This document shows positions 1 to 8,562 of a stretch of 64,000 nt of DNA, piece after piece. Numbering within the stretch: the stretch's first letter is position 1; each line of letters opens with the position of its first letter. The translations under genes were made by a program, and so were the position numbers. Location: contig NZ_SSSM01000006.1 in assembly GCF_004801885.1 (NCBI RefSeq), positions 62,001-126,000 on the forward strand, written 5' to 3'. Origin of the DNA: Naasia lichenicola (GTDB lineage Bacteria > Actinomycetota > Actinomycetes > Actinomycetales > Microbacteriaceae). The notes under the pieces were generated by a model that was given only the letters and a program-made list of their open reading frames with translations, did not search any database and was not told the DNA's origin.

Positions 1-1
1 G

Positions 2-1228
2 AACTACGACTTCCTCGCCTACGGCACAGCCGCCGCGCTCTACTTCGGCGTCGTCTTCTTCCCGAGCGAGGACCCCGTCGTCGGCGTCCTCCTCGGCTTC
101 CTCACCTTCGGCATCGGCTTCGCCATGCGCCCACTCGGCGGCATCATCGGCGGCTACCTCGGCGACAAGATCGGCCGCAAGCCGGTGCTCGTCGGAGCAC
201 TGCTCGTCATGGGCATCTCTACGGTGCTCATCGGCCTGCTGCCGACCTACGCGCAGGTCGGCATCCTCGCCCCGATCCTGCTCACCGTCATCCGCATCGT
301 GCAGGGCCTCGCGTTCGGCGCCGAGTGGGGAGGCGCGATCCTGATGACGTTCGAGCACGCCCCGTGGCGCAAGCGCGGACGGTATGCCGCCATCCCGCAG
401 GTGGGAGTGCCGCTCGGCGTCTTCCTGGCGAACATCGCGTTCCTCGCAACGACCAACCTCGACAGCGAGCTGGCGTGGCGCCTGCCGTTCCTGTTCAGCT
501 CCGTGCTGATCATCGCGGGCATCATCATCCGCCTCAAGGTCTCGGAGTCGCCCGAGTTCGTCGAGACCAAGCGCGAGGGCGGGCTCGTCAAGAACCCGAT
601 CCTCACAGTGCTCAAGAACGACTGGCGCACCGTGCTCCGCGTGATCGCGCTTCGCCTCGCCGAGACCGGCGGCTTCTACGTGATCGTCACCTACCTGATC
701 TCCTACATCACGACGACCGAGCTCGCCGATCGCACCACCGCGCTGACCGGCTTGATCATCGCCACGGCGATCGGCGTCCCGATGACGGTCCTCTGGGGAT
801 CGCTCAGCGACCGGATCGGTCGCAGGAAGGTCTACCTGATCGGCTGCATCCTCGTCGTCGCGTTCGCCTTCCCGCTGTTCCTGCTGGTCAACACGGGTGT
901 GCCCGCGCTCATCGTGCTCGTCTACATCATCGGTCTGCCCGTCATCCACGACATGCTCGCAGGCACCCAGGGCGCGTACTTCAGCGAGCTGTTCGCCACC
1001 AACACCCGTACCTCGGGCGCATCGCTCGGCTACCAGTTCTCCGCCGCCATCTCCGGCTTCATCCCGCTCATCGCCGCCGCGGTCGCGGTAGGCGCCGGCT
1101 GGGGCGGAGTCGCGCTGATCTATCTCGCCGTCGGCCTGATCGGCCTCGTCGGTGTCGCGCTCACCCGCGAGACCTGGGGCGCGAAGCAGAAGGCGGAGGT
1201 CGAGGCCTACATCGCCTCGAACGACTGA
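2..1228 (+). CDS. MHS-family MFS transporter (5' end outside window)
   Basis: The reading frame is open from the first bases, so the N-terminus lies outside the window; 408 residues remain. The visible part begins with a YDF...YGTAAAL stretch followed by FFP, typical of the first helix of metabolite:H+ symporters (MHS branch of the major facilitator superfamily, relatives of ShiA and KgtP). The loop 2-3 MFS signature GGYLGDKIGRK lies at about visible residues 50-60, with a related SDRIGRRK loop in the second half. Further hydrophobic segments run to the C-terminus. Family members import organic acids or zwitterions with protons. The sugar-acid kinase gene 119 bp downstream suggests a hydroxy-acid substrate, but this is inference. 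Confidence 0.88.
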   Translation, partial: NYDFLAYGTAAALYFGVVFFPSEDPVVGVLLGFLTFGIGFAMRPLGGIIGGYLGDKIGRKPVLVGALLVMGISTVLIGLLPTYAQVGILAPILLTVIRIVQGLAFGAEWGGAILMTFEHAPWRKRGRYAAIPQVGVPLGVFLANIAFLATTNLDSELAWRLPFLFSSVLIIAGIIIRLKVSESPEFVETKREGGLVKNPILTVLKNDWRTVLRVIALRLAETGGFYVIVTYLISYITTTELADRTTALTGLIIATAIGVPMTVLWGSLSDRIGRRKVYLIGCILVVAFAFPLFLLVNTGVPALIVLVYIIGLPVIHDMLAGTQGAYFSELFATNTRTSGASLGYQFSAAISGFIPLIAAAVAVGAGWGGVALIYLAVGLIGLVGVALTRETWGAKQKAEVEAYIASND

Positions 1229-1249
1229 CCCACCCCACCCGGCTGTGCG

Positions 1250-1308
1250 TTCCGGCGCCGCGCGCGTGCGTCCCGTCCCTCCGACGTGGCGCCCGCCTGG
1301 CGCCGGAA
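1250..1308. terminator. Inverted repeat between transporter and kinase
   Basis: Perfect 10-bp arms, TTCCGGCGCC at 1250-1259 and its complement at 1299-1308, enclose 39 bp just after the transporter stop codon. There is no T-tract. It could be a factor-independent terminator, a transcript-stabilising hairpin or an operator; position favours an RNA structure. Confidence 0.4.
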
Positions 1309-1347
1309 TCGCTCAGCGCTCCACGTCCCGACGACCCAGAGGCAGCA

Positions 1348-2616
1348 ATGAAGACCATCGTCCTCGACGACGACCCCACCGGCACCCAGTCCGCGAGCAA
1401 CGTCACCGTGCTGCTCGCATCGGATGAGGAGTCGCTGTTCACCGCACTGCGTGATGCGGACAGCGTCTACGTGCTGACCAACAGCCGCGCCATCGCCCAG
1501 CCGGAGGCCGTTGCGCTGGTCGCCGAGGTGCGTCGGATCGGCTTGAGCGTGGCCGAGCGACTGGGGGAGGAGGTGCAGTTCGTGCTCCGTGGCGACTCGA
1601 CCCTGCGCGGTCACGTCTTCGCCGAGTCCGAGGTGTTCCTCGACGACCGGTCGGTGCTGATCTTCGTGCCGGCGTTCCCCGAGGGCGGCCGGACGACCAT
1701 CGACGGCGTGCACTACGTCTCCGTCGGAGGAACGCCCATCGAGGCGCATCTCACCGAGTACGCAGACGATCCGGTGTTCCCGTTCGGCACGTCTGTGCTC
1801 GCGGACTACGTCGCCGAGAAGTCGGGCCGAACGGCGGTCTCCGTGCCGCTGCCTGCCGTCCGGGCAGGCGGCCTCGCGGCCGCTCTGACCTCGGCCGCCC
1901 CCGGCACCGTCGTGCTTCCCGATGTCGAGACCGGAGACGACGTGCGCCTCGTCGCGGCGGCAGTCCGGTCGGCACGCGCGAACGGCACGTCGATCGTCGT
2001 GCGCTCGGCGTCGCCACTGGCCGCCGCGCTCGCCGGGGTGGAGAGCAGCGGGCTGCTGGCGCGACCGCTCGTCGACGCCCCCCGCTCGACGCTGCTCGTC
2101 TGCGGCTCGCACACCGACGGCGCCACCGCGCAACTCGAGGCGGTCTCCGAGCTGTTCGGCCCGGCGACGGTCATCCCGACAGCGGACGCTCTCGCCGATC
2201 CCGTGGGCGCCGGCACCCGCATCGGCACGGTCGCGTCGGACCTCCTTGGCAGGCGACGATTCGCGGTGGTGACGACCGACCGGACCCGCTCCAGCGAGCA
2301 CAACACGCTCGCCCACGGGGAGAGGGTGATGGTCGCCCTCACCACGGCGGTCGCCGCTGCGCTGCCGGAGGCCGAAGTCGTCGTCTCCAAGGGCGGTATC
2401 ACCTCGGCCGAGGTCGCGCGCGTCGGCATGGGGGCGACCACCGCCAAGGTGCTCGGCCAGGTGCTGCCCGGCATCTCGGTCTGGTCGGTCCCCGTCCGCG
2501 ACGGACGGGAGCTCCTGTACATCGTCGTGCCCGGCAATGTGGGTGGTCCCGATGCCCTGATCGGCGTGCTCGAGGCGCTCGACTGCGCGCCTGAGGCCGC
2601 CACATCCGCTCGATAG
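1348..2616 (+). CDS. Four-carbon acid sugar kinase family protein (DUF1537)
   Basis: The 422-residue product has the DUF1537 two-domain layout. An N-terminal substrate-binding domain opens with DDDPTGTQ at residues 6-13, and a C-terminal nucleotide-binding domain contains KGGITSAEVAR followed by VVPGNVGGPD. Characterised relatives (OtnK, DtnK, LtnK) phosphorylate D-threonate, L-threonate or D-erythronate at the 4-position. The ATG at 1348 was chosen because the conserved DDDPTGT begins six residues later; the frame stays open upstream but there it overlaps the transporter and looks unlike the family. Pairing with an upstream transporter suggests uptake then phosphorylation of a sugar acid. 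The usual partner dehydrogenase and aldolase are not downstream and may lie before the window. Confidence 0.85.
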   Translation: MKTIVLDDDPTGTQSASNVTVLLASDEESLFTALRDADSVYVLTNSRAIAQPEAVALVAEVRRIGLSVAERLGEEVQFVLRGDSTLRGHVFAESEVFLDDRSVLIFVPAFPEGGRTTIDGVHYVSVGGTPIEAHLTEYADDPVFPFGTSVLADYVAEKSGRTAVSVPLPAVRAGGLAAALTSAAPGTVVLPDVETGDDVRLVAAAVRSARANGTSIVVRSASPLAAALAGVESSGLLARPLVDAPRSTLLVCGSHTDGATAQLEAVSELFGPATVIPTADALADPVGAGTRIGTVASDLLGRRRFAVVTTDRTRSSEHNTLAHGERVMVALTTAVAAALPEAEVVVSKGGITSAEVARVGMGATTAKVLGQVLPGISVWSVPVRDGRELLYIVVPGNVGGPDALIGVLEALDCAPEAATSAR

Positions 2617-2619
2617 GCT
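2591..2619 (+). promoter_or_regulatory. Possible glpX promoter
   Basis: CTGAGG (2591-2596) and TAGGCT (2614-2619) are separated by 17 bp, a reasonable housekeeping sigma pair. The -10 overlaps the kinase stop codon, leaving a leader of about 60 nt before glpX. Confidence 0.35.
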
Positions 2620-2687
2620 TCAAGCACCCGGGAGAACGCACCCGCCGGGTCGATAACTGGGCGTCGTCGCCCGAAAGGGACTTCCCC

Positions 2688-3698
2688 ATGGTCAGCACCG
2701 ACACGGCAACGCTCTTCCTGCATCCCGATCGCAACCTGGCCATGGAGCTGGTGCGCGCCACCGAGGCCGCCGCCATCCGCGCCGTGCCGTTCATCGGCCG
2801 CGGCGACAAGAACGCCGCCGACAAGGCCGCGGTCGACGCGATGCGGGCATTCCTCGGAACCGTGAACTTCGACGGCGTCGTCGTGATCGGCGAGGGGGAG
2901 AAGGACAAGGCGCCGATGCTCTACAACGGCGAGCACGTCGGCAACGGCCGCGGGCCTGCCTGCGACATCGCGGTCGATCCGATCGACGGCACGTCGCTCA
3001 CTGCTGCAGGCCGTCAGAACGCGCTGTCGATGATCGCCGTCGCCGACCGCGGCTCGATGCTCGACGCGTCGTCCGTGTTCTACATGGACAAGATCGTCAC
3101 CGGACCCGAGGGCATCGGCATCGTCGACATCCGCAAGCCGATCGGCGAGAATATCCGCGCGCTGGCCAAGGCCAAGGGCAAGGCCGTCGAGGAGATGGTC
3201 GTCGCCGTCCTCGACCGCCCCCGGCACGCGCAGCTGATCGAGGACATCCGTGCGGCCGGCGCCGGAACTCGTCTGCTGCTCGACGGCGACGTCGCGGGCG
3301 GCATCAACGCGGCCCGCTACGAGACCCGGATCGACATCTGCGTCGGCACCGGCGGCAGCCCCGAGGGCGTCGCGACCGCGTGCGCGATCAAGGCGCTCGG
3401 CGGCCTGATCCAGGGTCGGCTCGCGCCGAAGACCGACGAGGAGCGCCAGAAGGGGCTCGATGCCGGCCTCCAGTTCGACTACGTGTACTCCGCCGACGAG
3501 CTCGTCCGCAGCGAGAATACGTTTTTCGTCGCCACGGGCGTCACCGACGGCGGGCTGGTCGACGGCGTGCGCCGCAAGGGACCGATCATCCGCACCGAGT
3601 CCATCGTGCTGCGTGCGCGCTCGGGCACGATCCGCCGCGTCATCGCCGATCACCTGGCCGAGAAGTGGCTCGGCGAGGACGTCTCCCTCCCGCTCTGA
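2688..3698 (+). CDS. glpX: Class II fructose-1,6-bisphosphatase
   Basis: The 336-residue protein matches GlpX throughout. GEGEKDK at residues 68-74 and DPIDGT at 97-102 form the metal-binding lithium-sensitive phosphatase core, and the conserved GGSPEGV segment is present. It hydrolyses fructose 1,6-bisphosphate to fructose 6-phosphate, the gluconeogenic step that reverses phosphofructokinase; GlpX is the usual FBPase of Actinobacteria. The ATG at 2688 follows a GAAAGGGA ribosome-binding site at 8-nt spacing. It is probably transcribed alone and is followed by a repeat cluster. Length and motifs are normal for the family. Confidence 0.96.
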   Translation: MVSTDTATLFLHPDRNLAMELVRATEAAAIRAVPFIGRGDKNAADKAAVDAMRAFLGTVNFDGVVVIGEGEKDKAPMLYNGEHVGNGRGPACDIAVDPIDGTSLTAAGRQNALSMIAVADRGSMLDASSVFYMDKIVTGPEGIGIVDIRKPIGENIRALAKAKGKAVEEMVVAVLDRPRHAQLIEDIRAAGAGTRLLLDGDVAGGINAARYETRIDICVGTGGSPEGVATACAIKALGGLIQGRLAPKTDEERQKGLDAGLQFDYVYSADELVRSENTFFVATGVTDGGLVDGVRRKGPIIRTESIVLRARSGTIRRVIADHLAEKWLGEDVSLPL

Positions 3699-3717
3699 AT
3701 CGGTCCTGGGGGCGAAG

Positions 3718-3861
3718 GGCCTCGATACGGGCGCGGGGCGCCCTACTCGACCAACGACTGAGGCGCGCAATCGGTGGTCGAGTAGGCCCGCCTGGGCTGT
3801 ATCGAGGCCTGGCGTCCGGAGTCGCCTGGATACGGGGGCGGGGCGCCCTACTCGATCAACG
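3718..3861. repeat. Modular inverted-repeat cluster A (three units)
   Basis: Three units of the window's dispersed repeat lie 3' of glpX. A minus-oriented unit (3718-3757) runs from GGCCTCGATACG to CTACTCGACCAACG. A plus-oriented unit (3772-3808) runs from CGGTGGTCGAGTAG to GTATCGAGGCC. A degenerate minus unit occupies 3826-3861. The middle of each unit is its own small GC hairpin. The cluster fills most of the gap before the TetR gene and contains no open frame that looks coding. Confidence 0.85.
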
Positions 3862-3897
3862 AGGTCGCACGTCAGGTCGATGATCCTGTATCCATCG

Positions 3898-3926
3898 TTG
3901 CGGAGTGAGTGCTCACTCATTACGGT
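3898..3926 (+). promoter_or_regulatory. Promoter of tetR-ABC operon with palindromic operator
   Basis: TTGCGG (3898-3903) and TACGGT (3921-3926) are 17 bp apart. Between them GAGTGAG (3903-3909) and CTCACTC (3912-3918) form a 7-bp-arm palindrome around TG, the usual form of an autoregulatory TetR operator. The -10 ends 6 nt before the ATG at 3933, so the transcript would start at or near the start codon. Confidence 0.65.
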
Positions 3927-3932
3927 GGCGGA

Positions 3933-4559
3933 ATGGTCGAAGACGTCGAGACGAGAGCCCGCGCACGTCCGCTCGCGCCCGACGACCGGCGCGATGCCAT
4001 CCTCGATGCCGTCCTCCCACTCATCCGCGAGCATGGCTACGGGGTGTCGACCCGTCAGATAGCCGACGCAGCCGGCCTGGCGGAAGGGACGATCTTCCGT
4101 GCGTTCGGCGACAAGGAATCGCTGATCAACGCTGCCATCGCCCGGCTGTTCGATCCGCTTCCTCTGCTCGCTGCGCTGCGCAGCATCCCCTTCGATCTGC
4201 CACTGGAGGAGAAGGTCGCCGCGGTGATCGTCGCCCTGGGCGACAGATTCACCGAGATCAGGTCGGTGATGTCGGGTCTCGGTCTGCGATCGCGGCCGCC
4301 GGTCGCCGACGCCGCTCGCAGCCAATGGATCGACGTCGTTCGGGAGCTCTTCGCGGGGGACGAGCATCGGCTCGCCATCCCGATCGACAGCCTGGCTCAC
4401 TACATCCGACTGGTCGCATTCTCATCCGCGCTGCCTCCGCTCAACTTCGCACACGAGTTCTCGCCCGCCGAGCTCGCAGATCTGATCGTCTTCGGCGCCA
4501 CCCGAGAAGGCGAGCCGTACTTCCGCACCGGCACCCGACCCACCCAGAACGAGGTCTGA
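3933..4559 (+). CDS. TetR-family repressor of the adjacent ABC exporter
   Basis: The product is 208 residues. The N-terminal domain has a TetR helix-turn-helix at about residues 36-62 (VSTRQIADAAG then GTIFRAFGDKESL); the variable C-terminal half probably binds a ligand. The ATG at 3933 is preferred to the GTG at 3909, because the latter lies inside the operator palindrome and the promoter -10 ends 6 nt before 3933. The stop is 2 nt before the first ABC gene, so the three genes form one operon. Repressor binding at 3903-3918 would block both its own expression and that of the exporter until a toxic substrate relieves it. The ligand is unknown. Confidence 0.88.
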   Translation: MVEDVETRARARPLAPDDRRDAILDAVLPLIREHGYGVSTRQIADAAGLAEGTIFRAFGDKESLINAAIARLFDPLPLLAALRSIPFDLPLEEKVAAVIVALGDRFTEIRSVMSGLGLRSRPPVADAARSQWIDVVRELFAGDEHRLAIPIDSLAHYIRLVAFSSALPPLNFAHEFSPAELADLIVFGATREGEPYFRTGTRPTQNEV

Positions 4560-4561
4560 AC

Positions 4562-6295
4562 ATGCTCATGCGCATCCTGCGCCGTTACGTCGGTCCCCAT
4601 TGGCCGCTGCTGGTCGGCGTCGTCGTGTTCCAGATCGGCCAGTCGATCGCCTCCCTCTACCTGCCGAGCCTGAACGCCGACATCATCGACAACGGCGTCG
4701 CGGTGGGTGACACGGGCTACATCCTGCGGATCGGCGCGATCATGCTCGGGATCACCCTCGTGCAGGTCGTCTGCGCAGTCGCAGCCGTCTACTTCGGCGC
4801 GAAGATCGCCATGCGCGTCGGCCGCGACATGCGGGCCAGCATCGTCTCCCACGTCGGCGACTTCTCCGAGCGCGAGGTCTCCCGATTCGGCGCCGCATCG
4901 CTGATCACCCGGTCGACGAACGACGTGCAGCAGGTGCAGATGCTGGTGCTGATGACCTGCACCCTGCTCGTGTCCGCGCCCATCCTCAGCATCGGCGGGG
5001 TGATCATGGCCCTGCGCGAGGACGTCCAGCTGTCCTGGATCCTCGTCGTCGCGATCCCGGTGCTGCTCGTCGCGGTCGGCCTGATCATCTCCCGCATGGT
5101 TCCGCAGTTCCAGAAGATGCAGGCGCGGATCGACACCGTCAACCGCGTGCTGCGCGAGCAGCTCACCGGCATCCGGGTAGTCCGCGCGTTTGTCCGCGAG
5201 GACGAGGAGGTCGGCCGCTTCGCCGACGCCAACGCCGCGGTCACCGAGACCGCGGTCTTCGCGGGGCGGCTGTTCGCCCTGATGTTCCCGACCGTGCTGC
5301 TGATCCTCAACGTCTCGAGCGTGGCCGTGCTCTGGTTCGGCGCCTACCGAATCCAGGACGGTGGCATGGAGGTCGGGGCGCTGACCGCGTTCCTCAGCTA
5401 CCTCATCCAGATCCTGATGGCGGTCATGATGGCGACCTTCATCGGCGTGCTCGCCCCCCGGGCCTCCGTGTCCGCGGGTCGGATCGGCGAGGTGCTGGGA
5501 ACGGACACCTCCGTCGTTCCGCCGGTGGAGCCCATCACCGAGTTCCGCTCGCACGGCGAGGTGGAGCTCCGCAGCGCGACCTTCAGCTACCCCGGCGCCG
5601 AGCAGCCGGTCCTGCACGAGGTGAGCTTCTCCGCGCATCGCGGACAGACCACGGCCATCGTGGGCAGCACGGGCGCCGGCAAGACCACCCTCGTCAACCT
5701 GATCCCGCGCCTGTTCGACGTCACGGGCGGCGCCGTGCTGGTCGACGGCGTGGATGTGCGCGAGCTCGACCCCGATCTGCTGCACAGCCGGATGGGAATC
5801 GTGCCCCAGCGCCCCTACCTGTTCTCGGGCACGGTCGCGAGCAACCTGCGCTTCGGCGACCCGGATGCCACGGACGAGCAGCTCTGGGAGGCGCTCGAGA
5901 TCGCGCAGGGACGGGACTTCGTCGAGGCCATGCCCGGCGGGCTCGACGCCCCGATCGCGCAGGGCGGCACCAACGTGTCCGGCGGTCAGCGCCAGCGGCT
6001 GGCGATCGCCCGAGCGCTCGTGAAGCGACCGGAGATCTACCTCTTCGACGACTCGTTCTCGGCGCTGGACACCGCGACAGACGCACGGCTGCGGGCTGCG
6101 CTCGCCCGCTCGGTCGGGGATGCCACGATCATCGTCGTGGCCCAGCGGGTGGCGACGGTCCTGTCCGCGGATCGGATCATCGTGCTCGACCACGGCAGAG
6201 TCGTCGGTTCGGGCACCCATGAGGAGCTGCTCGAGAGCTCGGCGGAGTACGCCGAGATCGTCGCCAGCCAGCTGGCAGTGGAGGAGGCGGCATGA
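4562..6295 (+). CDS. ABC exporter half-transporter, subunit 1
   Basis: The 577-residue protein has an N-terminal type I exporter membrane domain (about six helices in residues 1-310) and an ATPase domain. The ATPase has Walker A GSTGAGKTT near residue 368, signature SGGQRQR near 474 and a Walker B of IYLFDDSFSALD near 493. The residue after the Walker B aspartate is Asp, not the catalytic Glu. This marks the degenerate site of heterodimeric exporters such as the YheI/YheH and LmrCD types. The ATG at 4562 follows the TetR stop directly; Met at 4568 is an alternative. It overlaps the partner gene by four bases, implying coupled translation. Confidence 0.93.
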   Translation: MLMRILRRYVGPHWPLLVGVVVFQIGQSIASLYLPSLNADIIDNGVAVGDTGYILRIGAIMLGITLVQVVCAVAAVYFGAKIAMRVGRDMRASIVSHVGDFSEREVSRFGAASLITRSTNDVQQVQMLVLMTCTLLVSAPILSIGGVIMALREDVQLSWILVVAIPVLLVAVGLIISRMVPQFQKMQARIDTVNRVLREQLTGIRVVRAFVREDEEVGRFADANAAVTETAVFAGRLFALMFPTVLLILNVSSVAVLWFGAYRIQDGGMEVGALTAFLSYLIQILMAVMMATFIGVLAPRASVSAGRIGEVLGTDTSVVPPVEPITEFRSHGEVELRSATFSYPGAEQPVLHEVSFSAHRGQTTAIVGSTGAGKTTLVNLIPRLFDVTGGAVLVDGVDVRELDPDLLHSRMGIVPQRPYLFSGTVASNLRFGDPDATDEQLWEALEIAQGRDFVEAMPGGLDAPIAQGGTNVSGGQRQRLAIARALVKRPEIYLFDDSFSALDTATDARLRAALARSVGDATIIVVAQRVATVLSADRIIVLDHGRVVGSGTHEELLESSAEYAEIVASQLAVEEAA

Positions 6296-8394
6296 GCGCG
6301 CCGGCAACAGGATCGTCGTCCGGAACGTCATCCGCACCGGCATCCGCATCGCGGGCGCCCGTCCGTCCGCCGATGGGCGGCGGCCCTGGCCGTGGCGGTC
6401 CCTTCGGCGGGATGGGCATGCCGGCCGAGAAGGCGATGTCCTTCGTCCCGTCCGCCAAGCGTCTGTTCGCACGCCTGCGCCCGGAGCGCGCGGGAGTGAT
6501 CATCGTCGTCGCGCTCGGCGTGATCAGCGTGGTGCTGTCCGTCATCGGTCCCAAGCTGCTCGGCACCGCGACCAACATCATCTTCGAGGGCGTGATCTCG
6601 TCGCAGCTGCCGGCCGGGGCGACCAAGGCCGAGGTGATCGCCCAGCTCGAGGCGAGCGGCGACACGCAGCGGGCCGATCTCATTCGCGGACTCACCCTCG
6701 ACCCGGGCGCCGGCATCGACTTCAGCCGGCTGAGCATGGTGCTCGGTATCGTGCTGCTGCTCTACGTCTTCGCGTCGATCTTCGGATATCTCCAGGGCTA
6801 CGTGCTCAACGGGATCACCCAGCGCACGGTCTATCGCCTGCGCGAGGAGGTGGAGGCGAAGATCCACCGCCTTCCGCTCAGCTACTTCGACCGCACCCCG
6901 CGCGGCGAGCTGCTCAGCCGGGTCACCAACGACATCGACAACATCTCGCAGAGCCTGCAGCAGACGATGAGCCAGCTGATCACCTCGCTGCTGACCGTTG
7001 TTGGCGTGCTGGCGATGATGTTCTTCATCTCCCCGCTGCTGGCACTCATCGCCCTCATCACCATCCCGCTGACGCTCGGCCTCGTCACCGTCATCGGCAA
7101 GCGCTCGCAGAAGAGATTCGTGGCCCAGTGGCGCGAGACGGGCGTCTTGAACGGGCAGATCGAAGAGGCGTTCAGCGGGCACGCGCTCGTGAAGGTCTTC
7201 GGGCGGCAGCGCGACATCATGAACCGGTTCGGTGAGACGAACGACAAGCTCTACGCGGCGAGCTTCGGTGCGCAGTTCATCAGCGGCCTGATCATGCCGG
7301 CGTCGATGTTCGTCGGCAACCTCGTCTACGTCGCCATCGCCGTCGTCGGCGGACTCATGGTGTCGGGGGGCTCCATGTCCCTCGGCGACGTGCAGGCCTT
7401 CATCCAGTACTCCCGACAGTTCACCCAGCCGCTCACCCAGCTGGGCTCGATGGCCAACCTGCTGCAGTCGGGCGTCGCGAGCGCCGAGCGAGTCTTCGAG
7501 CTGCTCGATGCGCCCGAGCAGATAGCTGATCCCGTGCCCGCGGTCTCGCCGTTGACGCGGACCGGACGGCTCGCCTTCGAGGACGTCTCGTTCCGATACG
7601 CGCCCGACGTGCCCCTGCTCGAGAATGTCTCGCTCATCGCCGAGCCCGGATCGACGGTCGCGATCGTCGGACCGACCGGCGCGGGCAAGACCACCCTGGT
7701 GAACCTCGTCATGCGCTTCTACGAGGTGGACGAGGGCAGGATCACCCTCGACGGGGTCGACATCGCGGCCATGACCCGCGACGACCTCCGCTCCCGCACG
7801 GGCATGGTGCTGCAGGACACCTGGCTCTTCGGCGGCACCATCCGCGACAACCTGCTCTACGGCCGCCCCGAGGCGACGGAGGAGGAGCTGCTCGAGGCCG
7901 CGCGCGCCAGCTACGTCGACCGGTTCGTGCATGCGCTGCCGGACGGCTACGACACCGTGCTCGATGACGAGGCGTCGAATGTGAGTGCCGGTGAGAAGCA
8001 GCTGATCACTATCGCGCGGGCCTTCCTCGCCCGACCCAGCGTGCTCATCCTCGACGAGGCGACCAGCTCGGTGGACACACGAACCGAGCTGCTCGTCCAG
8101 CGGGCGATGGCCGAGCTGCGTCGGGACCGCACGAGCTTCGTGATCGCGCATCGGCTCTCCACGATCCGCGATGCCGATCTCATCCTCGTGATGGAGGCAG
8201 GGCACATCGTGGAGCAGGGCACCCATGACGAGCTCCTGCTGGCGGATGGCGCCTACGCGCGGCTGTATCGGGCCCAGTTCGCGGCGCCGGCCGACGATGA
8301 GGACGGATCGGCGGCCGCCGAGGCGGCCGCTCCGGCGGAAGCGGCTCGCGCTGAGGCCGCTCCGGCGGAAGCGGCTCCGGCAGGGATGGCGTAG
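6292..8394 (+). CDS. ABC exporter half-transporter, subunit 2
   Basis: This 700-residue partner has a Gly/Pro/Ser-rich N-terminal extension of about 45 residues, six membrane helices, and an ATPase domain with Walker A GPTGAGKTT near residue 460, signature SAGEKQ near 564 and a canonical Walker B ILDEA near 585. It supplies the catalytic glutamate that subunit 1 lacks. The signature SAGEKQ instead of SGGQ is usual for this subunit. The tail is low-complexity, built from repeated EAAPAEA-like units. Together the two subunits should export drugs or amphipathic compounds from the cytoplasm. A long inverted-repeat region follows and separates it from rmuC. Confidence 0.93.
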   Translation: MSAPATGSSSGTSSAPASASRAPVRPPMGGGPGRGGPFGGMGMPAEKAMSFVPSAKRLFARLRPERAGVIIVVALGVISVVLSVIGPKLLGTATNIIFEGVISSQLPAGATKAEVIAQLEASGDTQRADLIRGLTLDPGAGIDFSRLSMVLGIVLLLYVFASIFGYLQGYVLNGITQRTVYRLREEVEAKIHRLPLSYFDRTPRGELLSRVTNDIDNISQSLQQTMSQLITSLLTVVGVLAMMFFISPLLALIALITIPLTLGLVTVIGKRSQKRFVAQWRETGVLNGQIEEAFSGHALVKVFGRQRDIMNRFGETNDKLYAASFGAQFISGLIMPASMFVGNLVYVAIAVVGGLMVSGGSMSLGDVQAFIQYSRQFTQPLTQLGSMANLLQSGVASAERVFELLDAPEQIADPVPAVSPLTRTGRLAFEDVSFRYAPDVPLLENVSLIAEPGSTVAIVGPTGAGKTTLVNLVMRFYEVDEGRITLDGVDIAAMTRDDLRSRTGMVLQDTWLFGGTIRDNLLYGRPEATEEELLEAARASYVDRFVHALPDGYDTVLDDEASNVSAGEKQLITIARAFLARPSVLILDEATSSVDTRTELLVQRAMAELRRDRTSFVIAHRLSTIRDADLILVMEAGHIVEQGTHDELLLADGAYARLYRAQFAAPADDEDGSAAAEAAAPAEAARAEAAPAEAAPAGMA

Positions 8395-8454
8395 GGACGG
8401 GCGCGGATCACGACAGTCCGCGCCACGCGTTCATCTGACGGCGTTGCCGGTGAC

Positions 8455-8539
8455 ATGACCTGAATGGTGGGTGGTGACGCCTGACACCCGCCACTCGGGT
8501 CAACTGACGCTTCGTGCACCCGCCATTCGCGTCAGGTCA
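8455..8539. terminator. Bidirectional inverted repeat between ABC operon and rmuC
   Basis: ATGACCTGAATGGTGGGTG at 8455-8473 is an imperfect complement of the segment at 8517-8539, which ends GCGTCAGGTCA. A third related copy, CACCCGCCACTCGGGTCA, lies inside. The two flanking genes converge here, so it probably terminates both. Confidence 0.5.
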
Positions 8540-8562
8540 CCAGGAGGCGAGACCGTCGGGGA

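Noticed and set aside
1806-4400. Very long minus-strand open frame over the kinase, glpX and TetR genes
   Set aside because: It is antisense to genes with clear family motifs and has the composition of a GC-rich shadow frame (Arg/Gly/Asp-rich, no domain). The same applies to 4400-6472, 21754-23712 and 30539-32512 on the minus strand.
3905-4561. N-terminal extension of the first ABC exporter gene
   Set aside because: The frame runs open upstream through the TetR gene, but the region is out of frame with TetR and has no ABC similarity; ATG at 4562 gives the normal domain start.
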